Assembly: GCA_902782965.1 (NCBI GenBank)
Contig: CACZPG010000235.1
Span: 1-10,633, forward strand
Length of the DNA stretch: 10,633 nt
Direction of reading: 5' to 3'
Source of the DNA: an uncultured Lachnospiraceae bacterium
GTDB lineage: Bacteria > Bacillota > Clostridia > Lachnospirales > Lachnospiraceae
The notes under the pieces are model-generated. The model saw only the letters and a list, made by a program, of their open reading frames with translations, was not told the origin of the DNA and did not search any database. Made by a program: the position numbers and the translations under genes. Shown here piece by piece: positions 1 through 6,131 of the stretch (position 1 is its first letter; every line of letters begins with the position of its first letter).

Positions 1-193
1 AGCTAAACGTGCAGACGGTCAGTTTGTAAAGGCCGGAAATGTGCTTTATACACAGCGTGGAACAAAGATCCATCCAGGACTTAATGTAGGACGTGGCGGT
101 GATGACACTCTGTTCGCATTAACAGATGGAGTAGTAAGATATGAGAGACTCGGAAGAGACAGAAAGCAGGTTTCAATTTATCCTGTTGCTTAA
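1..193 (+). CDS. rpmA: 50S ribosomal protein L27, C-terminal part (5' end outside window)
   Basis: The open frame entering from the left edge (first full codon at base 2) gives 63 residues and stops at TAA 191-193. The sequence matches the core and C-terminus of bacterial L27: AKRADGQFVKAGNVLYTQRG, then TKIHPGLNVGRGGDDTLFAL, ending in RKQVSIYPVA. L27 is a small protein of the large ribosomal subunit whose N-terminal tail reaches towards the peptidyl-transferase centre. That tail, roughly the first 20 residues, lies outside the window, so N-terminal processing cannot be judged. In Firmicutes rpmA normally follows rplU and a small protease gene and precedes obgE; the obgE side is seen here. Identity is near certain. 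Confidence 0.97.
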   Translation, partial: AKRADGQFVKAGNVLYTQRGTKIHPGLNVGRGGDDTLFALTDGVVRYERLGRDRKQVSIYPVA

Positions 194-227
194 TCAGGAT
201 ATTTCTGTTTTAGTTTCTGATGTAATC

Positions 228-248
228 AATATATCTCTAGGATATATT
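228..248. repeat. Short AT-rich perfect inverted repeat in the rpmA-obgE spacer
   Basis: AATATATC (228-235), the 5-nt loop TCTAG, then GATATATT (241-248) form perfect 8-bp arms. The repeat lies between the rpmA stop and the terminator-like hairpin. It is too AT-rich and lacks a U tract, so it is not a terminator on its own. It could be a weak mRNA 3' structure or a protein-binding palindrome; nothing in the sequence decides between these. Confidence 0.4.
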
Positions 249-269
249 AAGACTTTCGTATGAGTTAAT

Positions 270-307
270 GGAGCTTTGTGATTATCACAAGGCTCCTTGT
301 TTTGTTT
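270..307 (+). terminator. Intrinsic terminator (or attenuator) between rpmA and obgE
   Basis: GGAGCTTTGTG (270-280), the loop ATTAT (281-285) and CACAAGGCTCC (286-296) form an 11-bp stem with a single G-U wobble. The T-rich tract TTGTTTTGTTT (297-307) follows directly, which is the layout of a Rho-independent terminator. It would end the rplU-rpmA transcript. The obgE ribosome binding site starts at base 310, right after the T tract, so there is no room for a promoter between this terminator and obgE. Transcripts reaching obgE must read through it, so it may act as a partial terminator or attenuator. Confidence 0.85.
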
Positions 308-309
308 AT

Positions 310-314
310 AGGAG
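310..314 (+). promoter_or_regulatory. Ribosome binding site that fixes the obgE start
   Basis: AGGAG lies 8 nt before the ATG at 323. It supports that start over the in-frame GTG at 278, which sits inside the terminator stem and has no Shine-Dalgarno sequence. Confidence 0.85.
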
Positions 315-322
315 AAATACAA

Positions 323-1624
323 ATGGCAAATACATTTGTTGACAGAGCCGTGATATTTGTAAGAGCCGGAAAAGGCGGAGATGGTCACGTTTCTTTTCGT
401 CGAGAACTATATGTTCCTAATGGAGGACCTGATGGCGGAGACGGTGGAAAGGGCGGAGATGTTATCTTTGTAATTGACAAAGGCCTTAACACTCTTATGG
501 ATTTCAAGAATATACGAAAATATAAGGCCGGTGACGGTGAAGAAGGCGGCAAGAAAAGACAGCATGGTAAAAATGGAAATGATATTGTTATCAAAGTCCC
601 TCCTGGAACTGTTATAAAAGATTTTGAAACGGGCAAGGTAATAATAGACATGGCTGACAGAGAAGAACCTTTTACGCTTTTTGATGGCGGAAGAGGCGGT
701 AAAGGAAATCAGCATTATGCAACAAGCACCATGCAGGCTCCGCGTTATGCACAGCCCGGTCAGACGGCTATCGAAAAGAAGCTGATTCTTGAATTAAAGA
801 TGTTAGCTGATGTAGGTCTGGTTGGATTTCCTAGTGTGGGTAAATCTACTTTACTTTCCAAGGTTACTAATGCCAGACCTAAGATAGCTGACTATCATTT
901 CACTACGCTTTCGCCAAACCTTGGTGTTGTTGGTCTTAGTGGTGGAAGAGGTTTCGTAATGGCCGATATCCCCGGAATTATAGAGGGTGCCGCTGAAGGT
1001 GTTGGACTTGGAATTGATTTTCTGAGACATATCGAAAGAACCAGAGTTCTTCTTCATATAATTGACGCTGCTTCAGTGGAAGGAAGAGATCCTCTTGAGG
1101 ATATCGAAACAATTAATAGTGAACTTAGAAATTATAGTGAAGCTTTGGCTGCAAGGCCTACTATTATAGTTGCCAATAAACTCGATATTTTATCAGAAGA
1201 AGATAAAGAAGCTGTTCTTAATAAAATCAGAAGTGCTTATCCTGATACTAAAATCATGGCAATATCTGCTGCGACAGGCGAAGGAATCAAGGAACTTCTT
1301 GAAGCTGCCTATGAATTGATTCAGATTGCTCCTGATGATGTAATGGAATTCTCTCCGGAACTTGTTCTTGAGGAATATGCATCAAGAGAAACAGAACTTC
1401 CTTACAATGTTGAAAAATCCACTGACGATGATGGAGTATATATTGTTGAAGGTCCGAAGATAGAGCGAATGCTTGGATATACCAATCTTGAGGATGAGAA
1501 GGGCTTTAAATTCTTCCAGGATTTCATGAAAAAGAACGGTATTATCGATGAGCTTAAAGCACTTGGTATTGAAGAAGGTGACACTGTTAGACTTTATGGT
1601 TGGGAATTTGAATTTATAGAGTAG
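323..1624 (+). CDS. obgE: Obg-family GTPase (ribosome assembly)
   Basis: This 433-residue protein has the full Obg/CgtA architecture. The glycine-rich Obg fold spans about residues 1-158 (GPDGGDGGKGGD near 35-46). The GTPase domain spans about 160-335: P-loop GFPSVGKST at 168-176, switch I DYHFTT at 190-195, G3 DIPG at 215-218, G4 NKLD at 285-288 and G5 SAATGEG near 315-321. A C-terminal OCT (DUF1967) domain covers about 360-430. Obg proteins bind the 50S subunit, act late in its assembly and link growth to guanine-nucleotide levels; the protein is cytosolic and ribosome-associated. The ATG at 323 is chosen because of the AGGAG site and because the family begins with MxxxFVDxA-like sequence. 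Two stop codons, TAG and TAA, occur in tandem. yhbY follows after 30 nt. All GTPase motifs are intact, so it should be functional. Confidence 0.98.
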   Translation: MANTFVDRAVIFVRAGKGGDGHVSFRRELYVPNGGPDGGDGGKGGDVIFVIDKGLNTLMDFKNIRKYKAGDGEEGGKKRQHGKNGNDIVIKVPPGTVIKDFETGKVIIDMADREEPFTLFDGGRGGKGNQHYATSTMQAPRYAQPGQTAIEKKLILELKMLADVGLVGFPSVGKSTLLSKVTNARPKIADYHFTTLSPNLGVVGLSGGRGFVMADIPGIIEGAAEGVGLGIDFLRHIERTRVLLHIIDAASVEGRDPLEDIETINSELRNYSEALAARPTIIVANKLDILSEEDKEAVLNKIRSAYPDTKIMAISAATGEGIKELLEAAYELIQIAPDDVMEFSPELVLEEYASRETELPYNVEKSTDDDGVYIVEGPKIERMLGYTNLEDEKGFKFFQDFMKKNGIIDELKALGIEEGDTVRLYGWEFEFIE

Positions 1625-1654
1625 TAATATAGAAATATTTAATAAGGAGCAATT

Positions 1655-1963
1655 ATGATTAACACAAAACAACGCGCTTATCTTAAGGGACTTGCGCAGA
1701 CAATTGATCCGGTTCTTTCTCTTGGAAAATCCAGCCTGACTCCGGAGTTTACCGAGGCTGTTTCAGAAGCCATCAAGGCAAGAGAACTGGTCAAAATAAA
1801 TGTCCTTAAAAATTGTATGGATACACCTCAGTCTCTGGCAGTAACACTTTCAGAAAGAACCAGATCTGAAGTTGTACAGGTAATTGGTAGAAAGATTGTC
1901 TTATATAAAAGGAATCATGATAATCCTAAGATCATTTTTCCAGGTGAGAAAATTAAGAAGTGA
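1655..1963 (+). CDS. yhbY: YhbY-type CRM-domain RNA-binding protein
   Basis: This 102-residue protein consists almost entirely of one CRM domain, the size expected for YhbY/YqeI. Recognisable parts are the start TKQRAYLKGLAQ, the loop region LSLGKSSLTPEF at 21-32, KARELVKINVL at 41-51 and the end VVQVIGRKIVLYKR at 73-86. Family members bind pre-50S ribosomal particles and assist rRNA maturation. An AAGGAG site (1644-1649) lies 5 nt before the ATG. The position between obgE and nadD is typical of Firmicutes. The usual GxxG loop reads GKSS here (residues 24-27), so the second glycine is replaced. The end is TGA followed at once by TAG, 9 nt before nadD. Confidence 0.93.
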   Translation: MINTKQRAYLKGLAQTIDPVLSLGKSSLTPEFTEAVSEAIKARELVKINVLKNCMDTPQSLAVTLSERTRSEVVQVIGRKIVLYKRNHDNPKIIFPGEKIKK

Positions 1964-1972
1964 TAGAAAATT

Positions 1973-2638
1973 ATGAATAATTCTTCTGGTGTAATTAAAT
2001 ACTCGGATAAAGTCTTTGATTATAAACATAATGGAGACGACATAATCATTCTTGGTGGTTCCTTTAATCCGATTCATTCTGGTCATCTGGCCATGGCTCA
2101 GTCTGCATATGATATGTTCAGTCTTCCGATAATCATTATGCCTAACAAAACTACATATTACAAAGAAAATGACAGCCATATACAGGACAGTGACAGATTG
2201 GATATGATCAGACTTGTTGTAGAAACTGAGGACTATCTGAAATTCACCGATATGGAAATTACACGTGGAGGTGTTACTCATACTATAGATACTATCCGAC
2301 TGCTTAAGAGTATTAATCCTGATAGGAAGATTTACTTCATTATTGGGGGTGATTCTCTTGAATGGATTGATAAATGGGTAAATGCAGAGGAACTTCTGTC
2401 ATCATTGACTATTCTTTCAGCTATTAGAGGTAATACAGACAGAAAACGTTCGGAAGATATAATCAGAAGAATCAAAGCTGAATTACCTGCTTCAGATATC
2501 AGGCTGCTTGATATGCCGGATATTCCTGTTTCTTCCTCCGATATAAGAAGTCGTGTAGCCTCAGGCGATAGTATAAGTGGTATGGTTACTCCGGAAGTAG
2601 AGAAATATATATATGACCATAAATTATATATATATTAA
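1973..2638 (+). CDS. nadD: Nicotinate-nucleotide adenylyltransferase
   Basis: NadD adenylates nicotinate mononucleotide to deamido-NAD+, the penultimate step of NAD synthesis. The 221-residue protein shows the nucleotidyltransferase signature GGSFNPIHSGHL at 28-39 (the HxGH motif is HSGH), IIGGDSLEWIDKW at 123-135, and SSSDIRSR at 187-194, which corresponds to the family's ISSTxIR motif. The signature begins about 20 residues later than in typical NadD proteins. No in-frame ATG, GTG or TTG fits a shorter start, so an N-terminal extension (MNNSSGVIKYSDKVFDYK) appears real. The ribosome binding site is weak: AAGAAG at 1955-1960, 12 nt upstream. Because yhbY stops 9 nt before, translation may depend on coupling. 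yqeK, its usual neighbour, follows after 34 nt. Confidence 0.95.
   Translation: MNNSSGVIKYSDKVFDYKHNGDDIIILGGSFNPIHSGHLAMAQSAYDMFSLPIIIMPNKTTYYKENDSHIQDSDRLDMIRLVVETEDYLKFTDMEITRGGVTHTIDTIRLLKSINPDRKIYFIIGGDSLEWIDKWVNAEELLSSLTILSAIRGNTDRKRSEDIIRRIKAELPASDIRLLDMPDIPVSSSDIRSRVASGDSISGMVTPEVEKYIYDHKLYIY
2604..2636. repeat. Perfect AT-only inverted repeat across the end of nadD
   Basis: AATATATATAT (2604-2614) and ATATATATATT (2626-2636) are perfect 11-nt arms around an 11-nt centre. The stem could extend by a G-U and an A-U pair. The right arm ends on the first base of the nadD stop codon. The segment encodes the C-terminal residues YIYDHKLYIY. There is no T tract after it, so it is not a standard terminator. 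It may form an mRNA hairpin before yqeK. Confidence 0.5.
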
Positions 2639-2672
2639 TATTTATTAATTCAAAGAATGTGAGAGTGAATAT

Positions 2673-3263
2673 ATGGATCGAAGTGAGATGATTAAGAAGC
2701 TTAAGCAGAAGCTTAACGAGAAAAGATTTGTACATTCAGTAGGTGTGGAATATACTGCTGCAAATCTTGCTTATGTACATGGTGCTGATGTTGAAAAAGC
2801 CAGGATTGCCGGACTTCTTCATGACTGTGCAAAATGTCTTACCTCTGAAGAGAAATACAGAAAAGCCAAGAAGCACAGTCTTCCCATAAACAGAAGTGAG
2901 AAGGCTAATCCCGATCTTCTTCATGGTAAGCTTGGTGCGTATTATGCCAAGAGAAAATATGATGTAAGAGATGAGGAAATACTTTCAGCAATCACTTATC
3001 ATACCACCGGTCATCCCGGAATGTCTCTTCTGGATAAGATTATATTTGTTGCTGACTATATTGAACCAAACAGAAAACCGGTTAAAGAACTGGATATAAT
3101 CAGAAAAGAAGCTTTTGAAGATCTGGATAAATGTGTAATACATATCCTGAAGAATACACTTGATTACCTGAATAGTAAGAATGCTATTATAGACGAAACT
3201 ACCGAACAGACATATTTCTATTATGTTGATAATAAGGAGTTAAAGGAAATCAATTCTTTTTAG
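2673..3263 (+). CDS. yqeK: YqeK, HD-domain diadenosine tetraphosphatase
   Basis: This 196-residue HD-superfamily metal hydrolase matches YqeK, which in Firmicutes splits Ap4A symmetrically into two ADP. Conserved parts are RFVHSVGV at 18-25 (H21), the HD motif LLHDCAK at 48-54 (H50, D51), DLLHGKLGA at 81-89 (H84), ITYHTTGHPGMSLLDKI at 107-123 (H110, H114) and FVADYIEPNR at 125-134 (D128). All metal-binding positions expected for the family are present. There is no signal peptide or membrane segment. The ribosome binding site is only moderate (GAGAG at 2661-2665, 7 nt from the ATG). The position between nadD and rsfS is the standard Firmicutes arrangement. Confidence 0.94.
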   Translation: MDRSEMIKKLKQKLNEKRFVHSVGVEYTAANLAYVHGADVEKARIAGLLHDCAKCLTSEEKYRKAKKHSLPINRSEKANPDLLHGKLGAYYAKRKYDVRDEEILSAITYHTTGHPGMSLLDKIIFVADYIEPNRKPVKELDIIRKEAFEDLDKCVIHILKNTLDYLNSKNAIIDETTEQTYFYYVDNKELKEINSF

Positions 3264-3313
3264 GATTCTTTATAGATTATTATTAATGATAAATAATATT
3301 AGAAAGGGAATAC

Positions 3314-3661
3314 ATGAATACAGAGATAGAAAAAGAAATGGTGAAATGCGCTGCTGATGCTATACTCGACAGAAAAGGTTATGATGTAGTATCACTTCAC
3401 GTTGGTGAAGTATCTCCAATTGCTGACTATTTCGTTATAGCCAGCGCATCTAATAAGTCTCAGCTGGATGCACTTATTGATAGTGTTGAAGAAAAAATGA
3501 GAGATAGTGGTTATGAATTGAAAAATCGTGAAGGCCGATCAGTAGGAGGCTGGGTTCTTCTTGATTACAATATGGTTGTAGTTCATCTTTTTCTTCATGA
3601 AATGAGAGAATTCTATAATCTTGATGGCACCTGGAGAGATGCAGAAAAAGAAAACTATTAG
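3314..3661 (+). CDS. rsfS: Ribosome silencing factor RsfS
   Basis: This 115-residue protein is a full-length RsfS (Iojap/YbeB family). It binds ribosomal protein L14 on the 50S subunit and blocks subunit joining when nutrients are short. Diagnostic segments are IADYFVIASASNKSQ at 36-50, GWVLLDYNMVVVHLF at 79-93 and REFYNLDGTW at 98-107. AAGGG at 3304-3308 lies 5 nt before the ATG. It closes the ribosome-assembly cluster. The 50-nt spacer before it is very AT-rich and can form only a weak 7-bp TATTATT/AATAATA hairpin. No terminator is visible after the stop codon. Confidence 0.96.
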   Translation: MNTEIEKEMVKCAADAILDRKGYDVVSLHVGEVSPIADYFVIASASNKSQLDALIDSVEEKMRDSGYELKNREGRSVGGWVLLDYNMVVVHLFLHEMREFYNLDGTWRDAEKENY

Positions 3662-3696
3662 CAATCTGACACTTAACATCATTTGATTTATTGCTA
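3659..3696. repeat. Inverted repeat TAGCAAT/ATTGCTA around the promoter -35 box
   Basis: TAGCAAT (3659-3665, starting at the rsfS stop codon) and ATTGCTA (3690-3696) are perfect 7-nt inverted copies separated by 24 nt. The -35 box lies in the interval and the right arm lies in the promoter spacer. The placement would suit an operator, but the long interval and short arms make chance occurrence plausible. Confidence 0.3.
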
Positions 3697-3711
3697 TCAT
3701 AAGAGTATAAT
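3683..3711 (+). promoter_or_regulatory. Predicted sigma-A promoter upstream of the unknown gene and his operon
   Basis: TTGATT (3683-3688), a 17-nt spacer and a perfect TATAAT (3706-3711) make this the best vegetative promoter in the window. Transcription would start near 3718, about 20 nt before the ATG at 3739, giving a very short leader. It would drive the unknown gene and, with no terminator in between, probably hisZ and the genes downstream. Confidence 0.72.
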
Positions 3712-3738
3712 ATCTTAGATTGTTTGAGAGGTTGACGT

Positions 3739-4074
3739 ATGTTCAGAGCTGTTAATGATTATATGGCAAAACTGAATATTGTTACTGATGATGAAATATA
3801 TCAATCCATGGATAGTTTTCTGAAGAAGACTAAATCTGTGGTGGATTTCAGTATTAATATTAATTATAACAGATATATAGTTGATATTAAGCTGGATAAA
3901 TACTCTGTTGGCAGGGCTGATAAATTCTTCAGACGTTTTGAAGCTGCTGTAGCATACCCTTATTCCAATATATCTGTCAGATATAATGAAGAAAACAGGG
4001 TAAGATATAGATTTGCGACCTGCAAAGAAGATAAGACCGGAGTATATATGGATATAATTATTTCCGGTTTATAA
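3739..4074 (+). CDS. Unrecognised 111-residue protein
   Basis: I do not recognise this protein. It is likely a real gene: it has its own promoter (3683-3711), an AGAGG site (3727-3731) 7 nt before the ATG, codon use like its neighbours, and it lies in line with the other genes. The product looks soluble, with no signal peptide or hydrophobic membrane segment. It is slightly basic (18 Lys/Arg against 15 Asp/Glu) and tyrosine-rich (10 Tyr) with a single Cys at 95. The N-terminal part (about 1-31) looks helical. The middle and end alternate hydrophobic and polar residues, for example VDFSININYNRYIVDIKL at 35-52 and YMDIIISGL at 103-111, which suggests a small alpha/beta fold. Its place before hisZ could mean a role in histidine regulation, or it may be lineage-specific. 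No function is assigned. Confidence 0.75.
   Translation: MFRAVNDYMAKLNIVTDDEIYQSMDSFLKKTKSVVDFSININYNRYIVDIKLDKYSVGRADKFFRRFEAAVAYPYSNISVRYNEENRVRYRFATCKEDKTGVYMDIIISGL
4036..4068. repeat. Inverted repeat ACCGGA/TCCGGT at the 3' end of the unknown gene
   Basis: ACCGGA (4036-4041) and TCCGGT (4063-4068) are perfect 6-nt inverted arms. The interval holds a smaller TATAT/ATATA match that could stack inside. The whole element lies within the last codons of the unknown gene and is followed by TTATAAG rather than a T run. It could be a weak 3' hairpin, but it is not a convincing terminator. Confidence 0.3.
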
Positions 4075-4152
4075 GAAGTAAATTGGTTTTCCTTCATGCA
4101 GGATACTACAGTTAATATATTTATAGACTATTAATTAAGAAAGAATGAGAAT

Positions 4153-5418
4153 ATGAGAGAGACAATGCTTTCAACACCAGAAGGTGTAAGAGATATTTAC
4201 GGCGCTGAATGCGAAAGAAAACACTATATCATAGATGAGATTCAGAAGGTGCTTCATCTTTATGGTAATAAAGATATTGAGACACCTACTTTCGAATATT
4301 TCGGTATTTTTAATTCTGATAAAGGCTCGGCTCCGTCTAATGAAATGTATAAATTCTTTGACAGAGATAACAATACACTTGTTCTGAGACCTGATTTTAC
4401 TCCAAGTATTGCAAGATGTGTTGCTAAATATTTTGCAGATGAAGTTCTTCCTATAAGATTATGTTATAAAGGAAGAACCTTTGCAAGTACGGAGCGACAT
4501 AAGGGTAAGCTTGCTGAGATCACTCAGATAGGCAGTGAACTTATAAATGATGACAGTTCTGCTGCTGATGCTGAAACTGTAGCTTGTGTAATAGATTGTC
4601 TCATGGCTTCAGGACTTAAAGATTTCCAGATAACTATCGGTGAGGTTGATTATTATAAGGGAATAATTGAAGATGCCGGTATTTCTGAGAAAGTAAGAAA
4701 TAAAATTCAGGATTATATACAGATTAAGAATTTCTTCGGTTTATCCGAATACATTTCTGAGCAGAACATTCCTGAAGACACAATAAGAGTTCTGAATGAG
4801 CTTTCATCATTATTTGGTGGAATTGACATTCTTGATAAAGCCGAAAGCCTGACAAATAATTCAAGATCTCTGGAAGCTGTAGATCGCCTGAGAAAGGTTT
4901 ATACAGCCCTTAAATTCTATGGTTATGAGAGTTATGTGAGTTTTGATCTCTCAATGATCAATGGATATGATTATTATACAGGTATAGTATTTAGCGGATA
5001 TACCTATGAGGTTGGAAATCCTGTTGTTAAGGGAGGAAGATATAATAATCTTCTTTCGCAATATGGGAAAGATGCTCCTTCAATCGGTTTCTCAATTTAT
5101 GTTGATGAACTTCTTAACGGCCTTATGAGACAGGATATTCCTTATATCAATAATAAGAAGTCTGCTCTTATCATTTATACTATTGAACATCAGGAAGCTG
5201 CAGTTATGCTGGCTACCAGTCTAAGAAAAAAAGGCATAATAGCTCAGCTTATTAGAAAATCCAAGAGGCATGACGAAGATGAGTATATGACTTACTCTGA
5301 TATTTATGATGTAGGTAAGATATATATAATGCAGAGTGTATCAACTGTGCGAATCATCAGTGCTGACAGGAGTGTGGACGAAGAGAAAAATATTGAAGAT
5401 ATGATTAATGAATTATAA
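4153..5418 (+). CDS. hisZ: ATP phosphoribosyltransferase regulatory subunit HisZ
   Basis: HisZ is a paralogue of histidyl-tRNA synthetase that does not charge tRNA. It pairs with short-form HisG to make an active, histidine-sensitive ATP phosphoribosyltransferase. The 421-residue protein shows TPEGVRDIYG at 8-17, the class II motif region NTLVLRPDFTPSIARC at 74-89, RLCYKGRTFASTERHKGKLA at 102-121 followed by EITQIGSEL, then NGYDYYTGIVF at 270-280 and motif 3-like GGRYNNLLSQYG plus APSIGFSIYVDEL at about 294-320. The arginine that precedes GLDYY in true HisRS is replaced by Asn (MINGYDYYTG). The adjacent short hisG confirms the assignment. The ATG at 4153 has only a weak Shine-Dalgarno sequence; an in-frame ATG at 4165 (MLSTPEG) is an alternative start. 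The 78 nt before it contain no T-box or clear terminator. Confidence 0.94.
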   Translation: MRETMLSTPEGVRDIYGAECERKHYIIDEIQKVLHLYGNKDIETPTFEYFGIFNSDKGSAPSNEMYKFFDRDNNTLVLRPDFTPSIARCVAKYFADEVLPIRLCYKGRTFASTERHKGKLAEITQIGSELINDDSSAADAETVACVIDCLMASGLKDFQITIGEVDYYKGIIEDAGISEKVRNKIQDYIQIKNFFGLSEYISEQNIPEDTIRVLNELSSLFGGIDILDKAESLTNNSRSLEAVDRLRKVYTALKFYGYESYVSFDLSMINGYDYYTGIVFSGYTYEVGNPVVKGGRYNNLLSQYGKDAPSIGFSIYVDELLNGLMRQDIPYINNKKSALIIYTIEHQEAAVMLATSLRKKGIIAQLIRKSKRHDEDEYMTYSDIYDVGKIYIMQSVSTVRIISADRSVDEEKNIEDMINEL

Positions 5419-5428
5419 TCATATCACT

Positions 5429-5462
5429 ATTAATACATCTTTATTAATGTAATTTTATTAAT
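5429..5462 (+). repeat. Three ATTAAT motifs at 14-nt spacing before hisG
   Basis: ATTAAT occurs at 5429-5434, 5443-5448 and 5457-5462, exactly 14 nt apart, with the last copy touching the GGAGG ribosome binding site of hisG (5463-5467). The intervening bases are similar but not identical. It may be a degenerate tandem repeat, or simply AT-rich spacer sequence. No function is evident. Confidence 0.35.
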
Positions 5463-5471
5463 GGAGGAAAT

Positions 5472-6131
5472 ATGAGATATCTTACATTTGCCCTTGCTAA
5501 AGGCAGACTTGCAAAGCAGACTCTGGCTCTCCTTGAAAAAATAGGAATAACCTGCGAAGAAATCAATGATCCAAAAACCAGAAAACTGATATTTCAAAAT
5601 GATGAACTTGGTATTCGATTCTTTCTTTCAAAACCCAGCGATGTTCCTACTTATGTCGAATATGGTGTAGCTGATATAGGAGTTGTCGGCAGGGATACTC
5701 TTCTTGAAGAAGGAAGAAATCTTTATGAAGTTCTTGATCTTGGGTTTGGAAAATGCAGAATGTGTGTCTGCGGACCTGCATCTGCCAAAGATCTTCTTCA
5801 GAAAAATGAAATAATCAGAGTTGCAAGTAAATACCCCAATATTGCAAAGAATTATTTCAAAGATAAGAAGAACCAGACTGTGGAAATAATCAAGCTTAAC
5901 GGTTCTGTTGAACTTGCTCCGATAGTCGGTCTTTCAGAGGTTATAGTTGATATTGTAGAGACCGGTTCTACTCTTAAAGAAAATGGTCTGGAGGTGCTTG
6001 AAACCATTACCGACCTGTCAGCAAGAATTGTTGTGAATCAGGTTAGTCTGAGAATGGAACACGAAAGAATTAATCAGTTACTGAAAGGTATAAAAGAGGT
6101 GTTGAATAATGAAAATAGTAATGCTGACTAA
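5472..6131 (+). CDS. hisG: ATP phosphoribosyltransferase catalytic subunit, short form
   Basis: HisG joins ATP and PRPP to form phosphoribosyl-ATP, the first and committed step of histidine synthesis. At 219 residues this is the short (HisG-S) form. It lacks the C-terminal ACT-like regulatory domain of long HisG and needs HisZ, which is encoded just upstream. Key segments are FALAKGRLAKQT at 6-17, YGVADIGVVGRD at 64-75, IRVASKYPNIAKNYF at 115-129 and the PRPP-binding region ELAPIVGLSEVIVDIVETGS at 147-166. A strong GGAGG lies 4 nt before the ATG. The 3' end overlaps hisD by 23 nt in another frame, implying coupled translation. Confidence 0.97.
   Translation: MRYLTFALAKGRLAKQTLALLEKIGITCEEINDPKTRKLIFQNDELGIRFFLSKPSDVPTYVEYGVADIGVVGRDTLLEEGRNLYEVLDLGFGKCRMCVCGPASAKDLLQKNEIIRVASKYPNIAKNYFKDKKNQTVEIIKLNGSVELAPIVGLSEVIVDIVETGSTLKENGLEVLETITDLSARIVVNQVSLRMEHERINQLLKGIKEVLNNENSNAD

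Noticed and set aside
278..322. Longer obgE reading starting at GTG 278, adding 15 residues
   Set aside because: The GTG lies inside the terminator stem and has no ribosome binding site; the ATG at 323 has AGGAG at the right distance and matches the family N-terminus.
419..465. Repetitive GGNGGN-like DNA in the 5' part of obgE
   Set aside because: It encodes the glycine-rich loops of the Obg fold (GPDGGDGGKGGD), which are typical of the family rather than a DNA repeat element.
407..715. 102-residue reverse-strand open frame opposite obgE
   Set aside because: It lies fully antisense to a conserved domain of obgE and its translation resembles no family; it is a by-product of obgE codon pattern.
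1901..2281. 126-residue reverse-strand open frame over the yhbY-nadD junction
   Set aside because: It is antisense to two confidently identified genes and has no ribosome binding site or recognisable domain.
4075..4152. Possible promoter in the spacer before hisZ (TTCATG, 17 nt, TATATT at 4116-4121)
   Set aside because: The -35 match is poor and the region is AT-rich, so the -10-like hexamer is not significant; the promoter at 3683-3711 is far better.
4153..5418. Calling the hisZ gene hisS (histidyl-tRNA synthetase)
   Set aside because: The catalytic arginine before the GYDYY segment is missing, the motif 2 loop is of HisZ type, and a short-form hisG that requires HisZ is directly downstream.
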